A stretch of DNA of 55,019 nucleotides. Origin: Gammaproteobacteria bacterium (GTDB taxonomy: Bacteria > Pseudomonadota > Gammaproteobacteria > Pseudomonadales > JAUIET01). Under the pieces are notes generated by a model. It made no database searches. It had not been told where the DNA came from and saw only the letters and a list, made by a program, of their open reading frames with translations. Every line of letters starts with the position of its first letter. The first letter of the stretch is position 1. The stretch spans positions 1 to 55,019 of the forward strand of contig JAUIHW010000026.1 of assembly GCA_030431775.1 (NCBI GenBank). The letters are read 5' to 3'. Positions 9,823 to 18,257 of this stretch are shown here, one piece after another. The translations under genes were made by a program, and so were the position numbers.

Positions 9823-10401
9823 TCAGTGGAGTAACGGCCGAATCGGTAAGTCGGCCACAATTTCTGCCTCGGCATCCAGTAACTCATCGGCTCGTTGATT
9901 GACCGTGTCTGCCGCAAAATACCGATTGGCCAGTTCGACAAAAAGGCCTTCATGCCGCTGCTCTGAACGGGTGATGGATTGGTAGAAGCTCTTCAAGGTA
10001 CCTGGGGCCATGGCTTGGGCAAGCAGGCCGAAGCGCTCTGCGCCGCGGGCTTCTATAATACCGGCGATAAGTAGTCGATCGAGCAGGTACTTGTCCGGCC
10101 CCTGGCGTATGTGTTGACGAAAGCTAACAACGTATGGGTCCTTGGTGTCGTTTTTCAGCTGCAGGCCCCGTTGGTAGATAATACGCACCACTTCTCGATA
10201 ATGGCTGAGTTCTTCGACGGCAAGCTCGGTCATCGCCAATACCAGTTGCTCACGGTCCGGATAGTGGGAGATCATCGTGACGGCCATGCTGGATGCTTTC
10301 TTTTCTGCAGCAGCATGGTCTGGCAAAAATTCGTCGAAGTTCGACAGAACGGTTGCGGTCCATTGGGGTGAGGTTTGATAGCGCAGAGCGGTAACTTTCA
10401 T
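9823..10401 (-). CDS. miaE: tRNA-(ms2io6A37) hydroxylase
   Basis: A 192-residue member of the MiaE family, a diiron mono-oxygenase that hydroxylates the isopentenyl group of 2-methylthio-N6-isopentenyladenosine at position 37 of tRNAs reading UNN codons. The diiron ligands are visible as a helical E...ExxH pattern: MTELAVEELSHYREV (about 65-80), IIEARGAERF (about 120) and SEQRHEGLFVEL (about 155). Length is close to the family norm (about 200). The start is ATG, in a 62-base divergent region shared with fabV. The glycosyltransferase gene follows after 3 bases. Confidence 0.92.
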   Translation of the reverse strand: MKVTALRYQTSPQWTATVLSNFDEFLPDHAAAEKKASSMAVTMISHYPDREQLVLAMTELAVEELSHYREVVRIIYQRGLQLKNDTKDPYVVSFRQHIRQGPDKYLLDRLLIAGIIEARGAERFGLLAQAMAPGTLKSFYQSITRSEQRHEGLFVELANRYFAADTVNQRADELLDAEAEIVADLPIRPLLH

Positions 10402-10425
10402 GCAATGAAATCTGATCGTAACAGG

Positions 10426-10431
10426 TATAAT
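10426..10431 (+). promoter_or_regulatory. Candidate -10 element for fabV
   Basis: A perfect TATAAT lies in the 62-base region between the divergent miaE and fabV genes, 32 bases before the fabV ATG. No good -35 hexamer sits 16-18 bases upstream, so this is a partial match. It could be the start of the long plus-strand transcript through fabV, the hydrolase and fadD3. Confidence 0.4.
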
Positions 10432-10463
10432 GCAGGCCGAACCCTATCCTACAGGCAGAAAGT

Positions 10464-11675
10464 ATGGTCATCAAACCCAGAGTTCGCGGATTCATCAGTG
10501 TTACGACGCACCCCGTGGGCTGCGAGGCGAATACGCTTCGTCAGATCGAATACGTCAAGGCACAGTTCGCCGCTCAGCCTGCCGCTGCAACGGCTATTCC
10601 AAAGCGCGTTCTGGTGATTGGTTCTTCCACCGGCTATGGTCTGGCTTCCCGCATAACAGCTGCATTCGGCGCCGGTGCTTCCACCCTTGGCGTGTTTTTT
10701 GAAAAAGAAGGTAGTGAGAAAAGACCTGGTACAGCTGGTTGGTACAACTCGGCAGCGTTTCACAAGTTTGCCGAGCAGGAGGGGCTGTACGCTCGCAGTC
10801 TGAATGGAGATGCGTTTTCCGACGGCGTGAAACAGCAGGTTATTGATGTGATCAAAGAGGACCTGGGACAGGTGGATCTCGTTGTTTACAGCCTGGCCGC
10901 TCCGCGTCGCACGCACCCGAAAACCGGTGAGACATTTGCTTCCACCCTTAAGCCGATTGGTGCCCCCGTAGTGCAGCGTGGCATAAACACCGACAAGGAA
11001 ACCGTGGATGAATTTCGCCTGGAGCCAGCGACTCAGCAGGAAATCGATGACACCATCGCGGTCATGGGGGGCGAGGACTGGCAAATGTGGATCGATGCCC
11101 TGCTGGAGGCCGGGGTGCTTGCCGAGGGCGCAAAAACAACGGCGTACACTTACATCGGAGACAAAGTCACCTGGGACATCTACTGGCACGGCACGATTGG
11201 TCAGGCTAAAAAAGACTTGGATAAGCGAGTGCTCGATATCCGGGAAAAATTACAGGCCTTAAACGGAGATGCCCGCGTTTCAGTGCTGCAGGCCGTAGTC
11301 ACTCAGGCCAGTGCAGCCATTCCAGTGATGCCTTTGTACCAGGCTCTGTTGTTCAGGGTTATGAGAGAAGCAGGTACCAGAGAAGGCTGCATTGAACAGA
11401 TTTTCCGACTGTTTACCGAATGCCTGTACAGCGAGCAGCCGGTCATGGACGAAGACGGGCGCTTGCGAGTTGATGGCAATGAGCTTCAACCGGAGGTACA
11501 GCGGGCAGTCGAGCAGCTGTGGGAGCAGGTCAACTCGGAAAATCTGAACGAATTAACCGATTTGCAGGATTATAAGCGCGAGTTTTTGCGGTTGTTCGGT
11601 TTTGCGGTTGACGGTGTGGATTATGAGGCGGACGTCAATCCTGACGTTCCGATCAGCAAGTTGATTGGTGCTTAG
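10464..11675 (+). CDS. fabV: Trans-2-enoyl-ACP/CoA reductase, FabV type
   Basis: A 403-residue protein closely matching FabV, the large monomeric NADH-dependent enoyl reductase that performs the last step of fatty-acid elongation. FabV replaces or supplements FabI and is naturally insensitive to triclosan. The N-terminus ([11 protein letters not shown]), the nucleotide-binding segment [15 protein letters not shown] (about 50-64) and the active-site region around [19 protein letters not shown] with following lysines (about 228-246, Tyr-x8-Lys) are all visible. It is the first gene of the plus-strand run; the hydrolase gene starts 6 bases after its stop. Whether it is the only enoyl reductase in the cell cannot be told from this window. 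Confidence 0.95.
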   Translation: MVIKPRVRGFISVTTHPVGCEANTLRQIEYVKAQFAAQPAAATAIPKRVLVIGSSTGYGLASRITAAFGAGASTLGVFFEKEGSEKRPGTAGWYNSAAFHKFAEQEGLYARSLNGDAFSDGVKQQVIDVIKEDLGQVDLVVYSLAAPRRTHPKTGETFASTLKPIGAPVVQRGINTDKETVDEFRLEPATQQEIDDTIAVMGGEDWQMWIDALLEAGVLAEGAKTTAYTYIGDKVTWDIYWHGTIGQAKKDLDKRVLDIREKLQALNGDARVSVLQAVVTQASAAIPVMPLYQALLFRVMREAGTREGCIEQIFRLFTECLYSEQPVMDEDGRLRVDGNELQPEVQRAVEQLWEQVNSENLNELTDLQDYKREFLRLFGFAVDGVDYEADVNPDVPISKLIGA

Positions 11676-11681
11676 CAAGCC

Positions 11682-12536
11682 ATGGTATCAACGGCCCTAA
11701 CGCATGGTGAATATCACCAGCTCAGCGAGCATCTCGGTCGAGTGGTTGCGCCTAACCCCGGGCCGATGACAGGGGCGGGTACCAACACCTATGTGATTGC
11801 CAAGGATTGGCAGCGCGGCCCCGTGACCCTGGTCGACCCTGGGCCGGCGATTGCCGAGCACATTGACCGCTTGCTCGATCTGTTTGGCAATCGTCTGGTA
11901 CGGATTCTGGTCACCCATACCCACTCTGATCATTCGCCCGCTGCAGCAAGACTGGTGGCTGAAACTGGCGCTACGCTGATTGGTGCGACGCCTGCCGCAG
12001 ACGCCGCATACCAGGACGAATTGTTCAAGGCCGATCAGGAACTGCGTGATCATGAGAGATTGGATTGTGATGGAGTTTCGGTTAGGGCCATCCACACTCC
12101 CGGGCACGTAAATAATCACTTTTGTTTTCTGTTAGAAAAAGATCGGATATTACTGACCGGGGATCATCTGATGAATGGTTCCACGGTGGTTATCATTCCG
12201 CCCGCGGGTGTTATGAAGGACTATATCGAGTCCTTGCGGAAGCTGCTGGATTACGATATTCATCAACTTGGCCCTGGTCACGGAGAGTTGATGGATGACC
12301 CCAAAGCCATTGTTGACTGGACAATTCAGCATCGCCTTCAGCGTGAAGAAAAAGTAATCGCAAAACTGGGCGGCATGGGGCCGGCCAGCTTGGAAGAGCT
12401 GACCCCGGCCGTGTACGATGATGTCGACTCCGCCTTGCACTTTATGGCCTCCATGTCCTTGTGGGCGCACTTGATAAAATTGGAAACCGAAGGGCGGGCG
12501 CGACAGAACAATGAACATTGGCAGCTGACGCCCTGA
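11682..12536 (+). CDS. Metallo-beta-lactamase-fold hydrolase (LACTB2-like)
   Basis: A 284-residue metallo-beta-lactamase fold protein. The zinc motif THTHSDHSPAA (about residues 77-87) has the HxHxDH pattern. HTPGHVNNH near 138 and LLTGDHLM near 158 supply further metal ligands. The C-terminal part (YDDVDSALHFMASMSLWAHLIKLETEG) resembles the winged-helix tail of LACTB2-type proteins. Some relatives are nucleases and others hydrolyse thioesters or glutathione esters, so the substrate is open. It lies 6 bases after fabV and 15 before fadD3. That position fits co-transcription with the steroid genes and would suit a CoA thioester hydrolase, but this is inference from position only. Confidence 0.85.
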   Translation: MVSTALTHGEYHQLSEHLGRVVAPNPGPMTGAGTNTYVIAKDWQRGPVTLVDPGPAIAEHIDRLLDLFGNRLVRILVTHTHSDHSPAAARLVAETGATLIGATPAADAAYQDELFKADQELRDHERLDCDGVSVRAIHTPGHVNNHFCFLLEKDRILLTGDHLMNGSTVVIIPPAGVMKDYIESLRKLLDYDIHQLGPGHGELMDDPKAIVDWTIQHRLQREEKVIAKLGGMGPASLEELTPAVYDDVDSALHFMASMSLWAHLIKLETEGRARQNNEHWQLTP

Positions 12537-12551
12537 AAATCTGGAACTAAT

Positions 12552-14129
12552 GTGTCGAGCTTAAGAACGATATCGCAGGTGGTGTGGGAAGCGGCAGAGC
12601 AGTATGGCGAGCAGATCGCACTGTCAGACCGCGACATCAACTATAGCTATACTGAGCTGGAAGCAGCTCGCCTGCAATCCGCCCGGGCTTTTCTGGCGCA
12701 CGGCATCCGCAAAGGCGACTGTATTGCTATCTGGGCGCCGAATATTATTGAGTGGGTAATTGCCGCCATAGGGCTGCAAAGCATTGGTGCGATCCTGCTG
12801 CCGCTGAACACCCGGCTCAAAGGTCAGGAAGCAGCGTTTCAGCTGCGCAAGAGCGGCGCCAAAATGCTGTTTACTTTGAGCGGCTTTCTGGATACTGATT
12901 ACGCCGCCATGCTGAATGATCAGGATCTGCCGGAGTTGCAGCAGACTGTTATGTTCCGCGGAGAGTCTCCGGGTACCAGTCATTGGGCTGATTTTCTGAA
13001 TCGAGGCAATGAAGTCAGCGCTGAGCAGGCCGCTGCGGCGGCGGCTCAGGTCGTGCCTGATGACCCCTTGGACCTGTTGTTTACCTCGGGCACCACGGGA
13101 GAGCCAAAAGGGGTGCTGACCAGTCATGGCCAGAACATCAAATCGTTTGAGATCTGGTCATCGGTTGTTGGGCTAAACAGTAATGACCGTTACCTGATAA
13201 TCAACCCGTTTTTCCACTCCTTTGGCTACAAGGCCGGGTGGTTGGCCAGCATTATTCGGGGTGCGCAGATTATCCCGATGAAAACCTTTGATATTGACCG
13301 GGTTCTTGAGCGTATTGAGAAAGATCGCGTGTCAGTGCTGCCTGGGCCGCCCACTATTTACCAGTCCCTGTTGGCGCATCCGCGGCGTAAAAACTATGAT
13401 CTTGAATCCCTGCGCCTTGCCGTTACCGGAGCAGCGTCTGTGCCGGTTGAATTGGTCAAGAGAATGTCAACCGAATTGGGCTTTGATACTGTGCTGACAG
13501 CGTATGGCTTGACCGAAACCTGCGGCGTGGTAAGTATTTGCCGCGAGGAAGATGGCCCGGAGTTGATCGCAACCACCTCGGGCCGGGCGATGCCCGGGGT
13601 TGAGGTACGCTGTGTCGACGAGACCGGCAATGATGTGCCCACCGGCGAGCCGGGGGAAGTCTGGGTGCGTGGCTTCAACGTTATGCAAGGCTATTACCAG
13701 GCGCCGGAAGAAACCGCCAAAACCATTGATGCGGACGGCTGGCTGCACACCGGCGATGTGGCTGTGATGAACGAACAGGGCTATCTGCGGATTACCGATC
13801 GCATCAAGGACATGTTTATTACCGGAGGCTTTAATACCTACCCGGCTGAAATTGAGAACAGTCTGAGCAGTCTGCACAGTATTGCGCAGGCTGCGGTGAT
13901 CGGCGTGCCCGACCAACGACTTGGTGAAGTTGCCAAGGCCTATATTGTATTGGCCGATGGGGCCAAGATGACCGAAGATGAACTGATCAGCTGGTGTCGG
14001 GAAAATATGGCCAATTACAAAGTGCCGCGCCATGTAGAGTTTCTTGAGGCGATGCCGTTGAATGCGGCTGGCAAGGTCTTGAAAACCGAGCTGCGCGCCC
14101 GCCACCTGGCCTCTACGGGCAGTAATTAG
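12552..14129 (+). CDS. fadD3: HIP-CoA synthetase (steroid ring C/D catabolism)
   Basis: A 525-residue ANL-superfamily acyl-CoA synthetase with the AMP-binding loop LFTSGTTGEPKG near residue 175, YGLTE near 318, GWLHTGD near 396 and the catalytic lysine in NAAGKVLKTEL near 505. Several stretches, such as INPFFHSFGYKAGW and LPGPPTIYQSLL, closely resemble mycobacterial FadD3. FadD3 activates the propanoate side chain of the C/D-ring intermediate HIP with CoA. The immediate ipdA-ipdB-ipdC neighbourhood supports this over a generic fatty-acid ligase. Start is GTG at 12552; the overlapping ATG at 12550 is out of frame. A 117-base gap with a possible operator separates it from ipdA. Confidence 0.9.
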   Translation: MSSLRTISQVVWEAAEQYGEQIALSDRDINYSYTELEAARLQSARAFLAHGIRKGDCIAIWAPNIIEWVIAAIGLQSIGAILLPLNTRLKGQEAAFQLRKSGAKMLFTLSGFLDTDYAAMLNDQDLPELQQTVMFRGESPGTSHWADFLNRGNEVSAEQAAAAAAQVVPDDPLDLLFTSGTTGEPKGVLTSHGQNIKSFEIWSSVVGLNSNDRYLIINPFFHSFGYKAGWLASIIRGAQIIPMKTFDIDRVLERIEKDRVSVLPGPPTIYQSLLAHPRRKNYDLESLRLAVTGAASVPVELVKRMSTELGFDTVLTAYGLTETCGVVSICREEDGPELIATTSGRAMPGVEVRCVDETGNDVPTGEPGEVWVRGFNVMQGYYQAPEETAKTIDADGWLHTGDVAVMNEQGYLRITDRIKDMFITGGFNTYPAEIENSLSSLHSIAQAAVIGVPDQRLGEVAKAYIVLADGAKMTEDELISWCRENMANYKVPRHVEFLEAMPLNAAGKVLKTELRARHLASTGSN

Positions 14130-14159
14130 CCAACCCCCCGCCTATCCGGCATGCATTAA

Positions 14160-14178
14160 GTAAGTGTCATTCGCTTAC
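14160..14178. promoter_or_regulatory. Inverted repeat upstream of ipdA, candidate operator
   Basis: GTAAG-9-CTTAC forms a 19-base imperfect palindrome in the 117-base gap between fadD3 and ipdA, one of the two larger gaps inside the steroid cluster. A TAAAAT -10-like hexamer lies at 14199-14204, with a poor -35 overlapping the right arm of the repeat. A palindrome over the -35 would suit a TetR-type repressor, as KstR2 is in mycobacteria, but the bases do not match the KstR2 consensus I know. No regulator gene is adjacent. Confidence 0.3.
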
Positions 14179-14246
14179 CGTCGGTAAACTCTAGCGGGTA
14201 AAATACAGGGCTGCATTGGGCGTTATGCCAAATCAACGGAGATTTC

Positions 14247-15122
14247 ATGGATAAACAAATGACCGCTCAGCAGGTGGTGAGCGAGCTGCGCAACGGTATG
14301 ACAGTAGGCATTGGTGGCTGGGGGCCGCGCCGCAAGCCCATGGCGCTGGTCCGGGAGATACTGCGCTCAGACCTGCAAGACTTGACTCTGGTTTCTTACG
14401 GCGGTGCAGACGTTGGAATGCTGTGCGCCGCCGGCAAGGTAAAAAAGCTGATCTTTGCTTTTGTTTCCCTGGATTTTATTCCTCTGGAGCCGTATTTTCG
14501 GCAAGCGCGCCAGGCCGGTGCAATCGATGTGCTGGAACTTGATGAAGGCATGCTGTTGCTGGGTCTGCGGGCGGCTGCCTGGGGGTGCCCATTTATACCG
14601 ACTCAGGTTGGTCTGGGTACCGATATTGTGCGTAAGAGTCCAGAGCTACAGCTTGTTGACAGCCCTTATGACGACAAGGAATGGGTTGCAATGCCAGCAC
14701 TGAATCTGGACGCGTCGCTGATCCACGTTGATCGGGCGGACGCCCGAGGCGTTTGTCAGATCAAGGGGGCAGACCATTACATGGACGACTGGTTTGCCAG
14801 GGCGGCGCAAAAAACCTATGTGAGCTGCGACGAGTTGGTTCCTACGTCGGCATTTAATCACCCGGATGAAGCGCGCTTCGTGTTTTGGGAGCGCTCGCAA
14901 ACCTCCGGTGTTGTGCCAATTCCCGGTGGTGCTCACCCAAGCTCCTGTGCGCCGCTGTACGGATTTGATGTGGCTCATTTTAAGGAGTACACCGGCTCGG
15001 CAAAAGAAGGCGGCTTTTCTGCCTATGCCGATAAGTACATCAATGGTCAGTCCGAGAGTGATTACCAGAAACTGGTGGGTGGATTGGAAGCCATTCGCGC
15101 ATTACCACTGCCGACCTATTGA
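14247..15122 (+). CDS. ipdA: COCHEA-CoA hydrolase subunit IpdA (steroid ring C opening)
   Basis: A 291-residue class I CoA-transferase-fold protein matching IpdA. With IpdB it hydrolytically opens the last steroid ring (COCHEA-CoA to MOODA-CoA) rather than transferring CoA. The N-terminus GMTVGIGGWGPRRKPMALVR and LVSYGGADVGMLCAAGKVK closely resemble mycobacterial IpdA. A conserved acidic DEGML motif around residue 99-103 probably contains the catalytic glutamate described in characterised IpdA; that position is my alignment from memory. Start ATG is preceded by CGGAGA. ipdB follows 15 bases later. In Comamonas the equivalents are called ScdL1/ScdL2. Confidence 0.92.
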   Translation: MDKQMTAQQVVSELRNGMTVGIGGWGPRRKPMALVREILRSDLQDLTLVSYGGADVGMLCAAGKVKKLIFAFVSLDFIPLEPYFRQARQAGAIDVLELDEGMLLLGLRAAAWGCPFIPTQVGLGTDIVRKSPELQLVDSPYDDKEWVAMPALNLDASLIHVDRADARGVCQIKGADHYMDDWFARAAQKTYVSCDELVPTSAFNHPDEARFVFWERSQTSGVVPIPGGAHPSSCAPLYGFDVAHFKEYTGSAKEGGFSAYADKYINGQSESDYQKLVGGLEAIRALPLPTY

Positions 15123-15137
15123 AGAGAGAACCGCAGC

Positions 15138-15941
15138 ATGAGTAATTCAAGCAATTACAGCCTTGCCGAACTGTGCATAGTCGCCTGTGCGGAAGCGTTC
15201 CGGGGCGAAGGCGAAGTACTGGCCACCGGCATAGGGGTTATCCCGAGAATTGCCGCGAGCCTCGCAATGAAAACCTTCAATCCTGACCTGATGATGACTG
15301 ACTCAGAAGCCTGGCTGTTGGCTGAACCCAACCCGCTTGGCCCAAGAGATTCTGATTTTCAGCAGCAGAATGAAACCTGGATGGGGTATTCGAGGGTATT
15401 CGATAATGTCTGGAGTGGCCGGCGTCACGCTATGCTGGGTCCCACACAGGTAGACCGCTTCGGGCAATCGAATACCTCGGCACTGGGTGGTACCTACGAG
15501 CAGCCCAAAGTCATGATGTTGGGCGCACGTGGTTTCCCCGGGAATTCCATCAGCCACCCAAACAGCTTTTTCGTTCCGGCCCACTCGAGCAGAGTGTTCA
15601 TTGCAGGTGAATGCGATTTTGTGTCTTCGGTGGGTTACAACCCAGACCGCCTGCCCAAAGGCCATAGCCTGGACGATATTGACGTTAGACTGATCGTGAC
15701 CGACTTGTGTGTCATGGATTTCAAAGGCCCAGGCCATCAGGCCCGCCTGGTGTCGCTCCACCCGGGTATCAGCGCTGAGCAGGTGGTGGACAACACCGGT
15801 TTTGAAGTACTGATAGAAGGTGAAATCCCGATTACCGCGTCGCCCACGCCCGAGCAGCTGGCCATCATTGCGCAGCTCGATCCGCATAACAGCCGGGCTA
15901 AACAGTTGAAAGACAATCCACCCGGCGACCGCCGCGCCTAG
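15138..15941 (+). CDS. ipdB: COCHEA-CoA hydrolase subunit IpdB
   Basis: A 267-residue beta-type partner of IpdA in the class I CoA-transferase fold. The patterns MTDSEAWLL (about 54), FDNVWSGRRHAMLGPTQVD (about 89) and GGTYEQPKVMMLGARG are typical of the IpdB family. The usual CoA-transferase catalytic glutamate motif is not obvious, consistent with a hydrolase rather than a transferase. It lies directly after ipdA and 13 bases before ipdC, preserving the order seen in actinobacterial KstR2 clusters. The two subunits should form a heterotetramer in the cytoplasm. Confidence 0.92.
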   Translation: MSNSSNYSLAELCIVACAEAFRGEGEVLATGIGVIPRIAASLAMKTFNPDLMMTDSEAWLLAEPNPLGPRDSDFQQQNETWMGYSRVFDNVWSGRRHAMLGPTQVDRFGQSNTSALGGTYEQPKVMMLGARGFPGNSISHPNSFFVPAHSSRVFIAGECDFVSSVGYNPDRLPKGHSLDDIDVRLIVTDLCVMDFKGPGHQARLVSLHPGISAEQVVDNTGFEVLIEGEIPITASPTPEQLAIIAQLDPHNSRAKQLKDNPPGDRRA

Positions 15942-15954
15942 CATTGATTAAGCG

Positions 15955-17028
15955 ATGACAAGCTCGTTAAACACCCGTATTACCCAATTGCTCGGCAGTC
16001 AGTACCCGATTGTACAGACCGCGATGGGTTGGGTCGCCGATCCGGGGCTGGTGGCCGCCAGCTGCAATGCCGGTGCCTTTGGCTTTTTGGCAGGAGCGAC
16101 CATCCCGCCGGCTGAAATAGAGCGTGACATTCTCAAGGTTAAGGAAATGACCGACAAACCCTTCGGGGTTAATTTTCATATGTACCAGCCAAACGCGGCG
16201 CATATCGTTGACCTGGTTGTTGAGCACGGAGTTCGGGCGGTCAGCTATAGCCGTTCACCGGGGCCGGAGTTTGTCAAGAAGCTCAAAGATGCCGGGGTGG
16301 CCTGCGTGCCCACTATTGGTCTTCCCAAGCATGCGCTCAAGGCATACGAAATGGGCGCGGACGCCGTGACTGTTCAGGGCGGTGAGGGCGGCGGACACAC
16401 TGGGGCAATTCCCACCAGTTTGTTGCTGCCGGCAGTGGTGGATGCGGTTGGCGACAAAATTCCGGTGCTGGGCGCCGGGGGGTTCAAGGACGGCCGCGGA
16501 CTGGTCGCGGCCATGGCCTTTGGCGCAGATGGCATTGCCATGGGTACACGCTTCCTGCTCACCAGTGACAGCCCGGTGCCGGATGCCACCAAGCAGGAAT
16601 ATCTGCATTGCAATAACCCGGCTGACATTATTGTATCCAAAGCAATGGACGGCCTGCCCCAGCGCATGATTATGAATCGCATGCTGGCCGAGCTCGAGCA
16701 GGCCGGTCCAATGAAGTTACTGTGGATTGCATTAAAGAATGGCCTGGCCTTCAGGAAATTCACAGGCGCCAGTATCGCAGACTTGCTGAAATCAGCCTTG
16801 GCCATGCAAAAGAGCGGAGACATTACGGCCGCCCAGTCAATAATGGCCGCCAATGCACCCATGATTATTCAGAAAGCCATGGTCGAGGGGCAACCCGATC
16901 AGGGCGTGCTGCCATCCGGACAGGTGGCCGGCATGATTGATCAATTACCCAGCTGCCAAGAGCTCGTGGCACAAATTGTTGCTGAGGCTGAGGCGCGACT
17001 GCAGGCTTTAAGCAGTGGTTTGGCTTAA
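15955..17028 (+). CDS. ipdC: IpdC-like flavin-dependent oxidoreductase (nitronate monooxygenase fold)
   Basis: A 357-residue TIM-barrel flavoprotein of the 2-nitropropane dioxygenase/nitronate monooxygenase superfamily. FMN-binding patterns include PIVQTAMGWV (about 18-27), VTVQGGEGGGHTG (about 139-151, with the histidine used by the family) and IPVLGAGGFKDGRGLVAAMAFGADGIAMGTRF. Next to ipdAB this architecture is IpdC, which in M. tuberculosis oxidises a hydroxylated ring C/D acyl-CoA so that ring D can be opened. The gene name rests on context plus family, since general databases call such proteins nitronate monooxygenases. It is followed by a 62-base gap containing a small hairpin before the first acyl-CoA dehydrogenase. 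Confidence 0.8.
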   Translation: MTSSLNTRITQLLGSQYPIVQTAMGWVADPGLVAASCNAGAFGFLAGATIPPAEIERDILKVKEMTDKPFGVNFHMYQPNAAHIVDLVVEHGVRAVSYSRSPGPEFVKKLKDAGVACVPTIGLPKHALKAYEMGADAVTVQGGEGGGHTGAIPTSLLLPAVVDAVGDKIPVLGAGGFKDGRGLVAAMAFGADGIAMGTRFLLTSDSPVPDATKQEYLHCNNPADIIVSKAMDGLPQRMIMNRMLAELEQAGPMKLLWIALKNGLAFRKFTGASIADLLKSALAMQKSGDITAAQSIMAANAPMIIQKAMVEGQPDQGVLPSGQVAGMIDQLPSCQELVAQIVAEAEARLQALSSGLA

Positions 17029-17038
17029 AACCCCTGCT

Positions 17039-17055
17039 GCTGGCGCAAAGCCAGC
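17039..17055 (+). other. Short hairpin between ipdC and the FadE31-like gene
   Basis: GCTGGC-GCAAA-GCCAGC forms a perfect 6-base stem with a 5-base loop, 11 bases after the ipdC stop. No T-run follows, so it is not a standard terminator. It could stabilise or process the mRNA inside the operon, or be chance. Confidence 0.3.
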
Positions 17056-17090
17056 CCGTAAGCCTTGCACAGAGAAAAGACGATAGTTTT

Positions 17091-18257
17091 ATGGAATTAG
17101 CATATACCGTAGATCAGCAGGCATTCCGCCAGGAAGTTCGCAGCTGGATGCAGGCTAACGTACCCGCTAAGCCGTTGCAGAGTTTTGATACCGCTGAGGG
17201 GTTTCAGCAGCATCGTGAATGGGAGAAAACCATGAACGATGGTCGCTGGGGTATGGTTACCTGGCCAGAGGAGTTTGGTGGCCGGGGCCTGGATCTTATC
17301 CAGTGGCTGATTTTCGAAGAAGAATATTATCGTGCCTCTGCGCCCACCCGGGTTAATCAGAACGGTATTTTTCTTCTGGCGCCGACTCTGATGGAGTATG
17401 GCAGCGATGAGCAGAAAGCCCGAATCCTGCCAAAAATGGCAACTGGCGAAGAAGTCTGGGCGCAAGGGTGGTCAGAACCCAATGCCGGTAGTGATATGGC
17501 AGCAATTCGCTCCTCCGCCGAATTACGAGGCGATGAGTACATTATTAACGGTCAGAAGACCTGGTCGACTCGTGCGGTTTTCGCAGACTGGCTGTTTGGC
17601 ATGTTCCGAACTGATCCGGGTTCCAAGCGCCACCATGGGCTGACGTTTATCCTGGTACCGCTTAATGCAGAGGGCATTACGGTCCGGCCCATCCCGCAAC
17701 TGGATGGCCTGCCGGGTTTTGCGGAGATATTTTTCGACAATGTAAAAGTCTCGATCAATAATCGGCTTGGTGGCGAGGGCGAAGGCTGGAAAGTGGCCAT
17801 GGCCACCGCTGGTTTCGAACGCGGTTTAATGCTGCGAAGCCCGGCCCGTTTTCAGGAAACTGCACGCAGGCTCGTCGATTTATACCGCGCCAACCAGGAA
17901 AGCGCCGACCAGGACCCGGCGATACGTGAGGCGGTCTTAAGTGCTTATGTACAGGCGGAAGCGTATACATTGACCACCTACCAGACCGCATCCCGGCTCA
18001 ATCAGGGCGGCAAAATTGGCCCGGAGTCCAGTACTAACAAAGTATTCTGGTCGGAACTGGACCAGATGATGCATAGCACCGCGATGGCGATTTTGGGTGC
18101 GCGTGCTGAGTTGTTGCCGCATGCGCCCGCTGCACAGGGAGTAGGCCATTGGTTGGACGGTTTTTTGTTTGCCCAGTCCGGGCCTATCTATGCGGGAACC
18201 AACGAAATTCAACGTAATATTATTGCCGAACGCATGCTGGGAATGCCGAGAGCCTGA
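17091..18257 (+). CDS. Acyl-CoA dehydrogenase, large FadE31-like subunit
   Basis: A 388-residue FAD-dependent acyl-CoA dehydrogenase. It has the three-domain family layout: an N-terminal helical domain with TWPEEFGGRGL (about 58), a middle beta domain with GWSEPNAGSDMA (about 125) and INGQKTWSTRA, and a C-terminal domain ending YAGTNEIQRNIIAERMLGMPR. The FERG segment near 245 is in the region that carries the catalytic glutamate in the steroid FadE subfamily. It overlaps the next, smaller dehydrogenase by one base (TGATG). In M. tuberculosis FadE31 pairs with FadE32 or FadE33 as alpha2beta2 heterotetramers acting after ring C opening, and this pair looks the same. Assignment to FadE31 rather than another steroid FadE is moderate. 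Confidence 0.82.
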   Translation: MELAYTVDQQAFRQEVRSWMQANVPAKPLQSFDTAEGFQQHREWEKTMNDGRWGMVTWPEEFGGRGLDLIQWLIFEEEYYRASAPTRVNQNGIFLLAPTLMEYGSDEQKARILPKMATGEEVWAQGWSEPNAGSDMAAIRSSAELRGDEYIINGQKTWSTRAVFADWLFGMFRTDPGSKRHHGLTFILVPLNAEGITVRPIPQLDGLPGFAEIFFDNVKVSINNRLGGEGEGWKVAMATAGFERGLMLRSPARFQETARRLVDLYRANQESADQDPAIREAVLSAYVQAEAYTLTTYQTASRLNQGGKIGPESSTNKVFWSELDQMMHSTAMAILGARAELLPHAPAAQGVGHWLDGFLFAQSGPIYAGTNEIQRNIIAERMLGMPRA

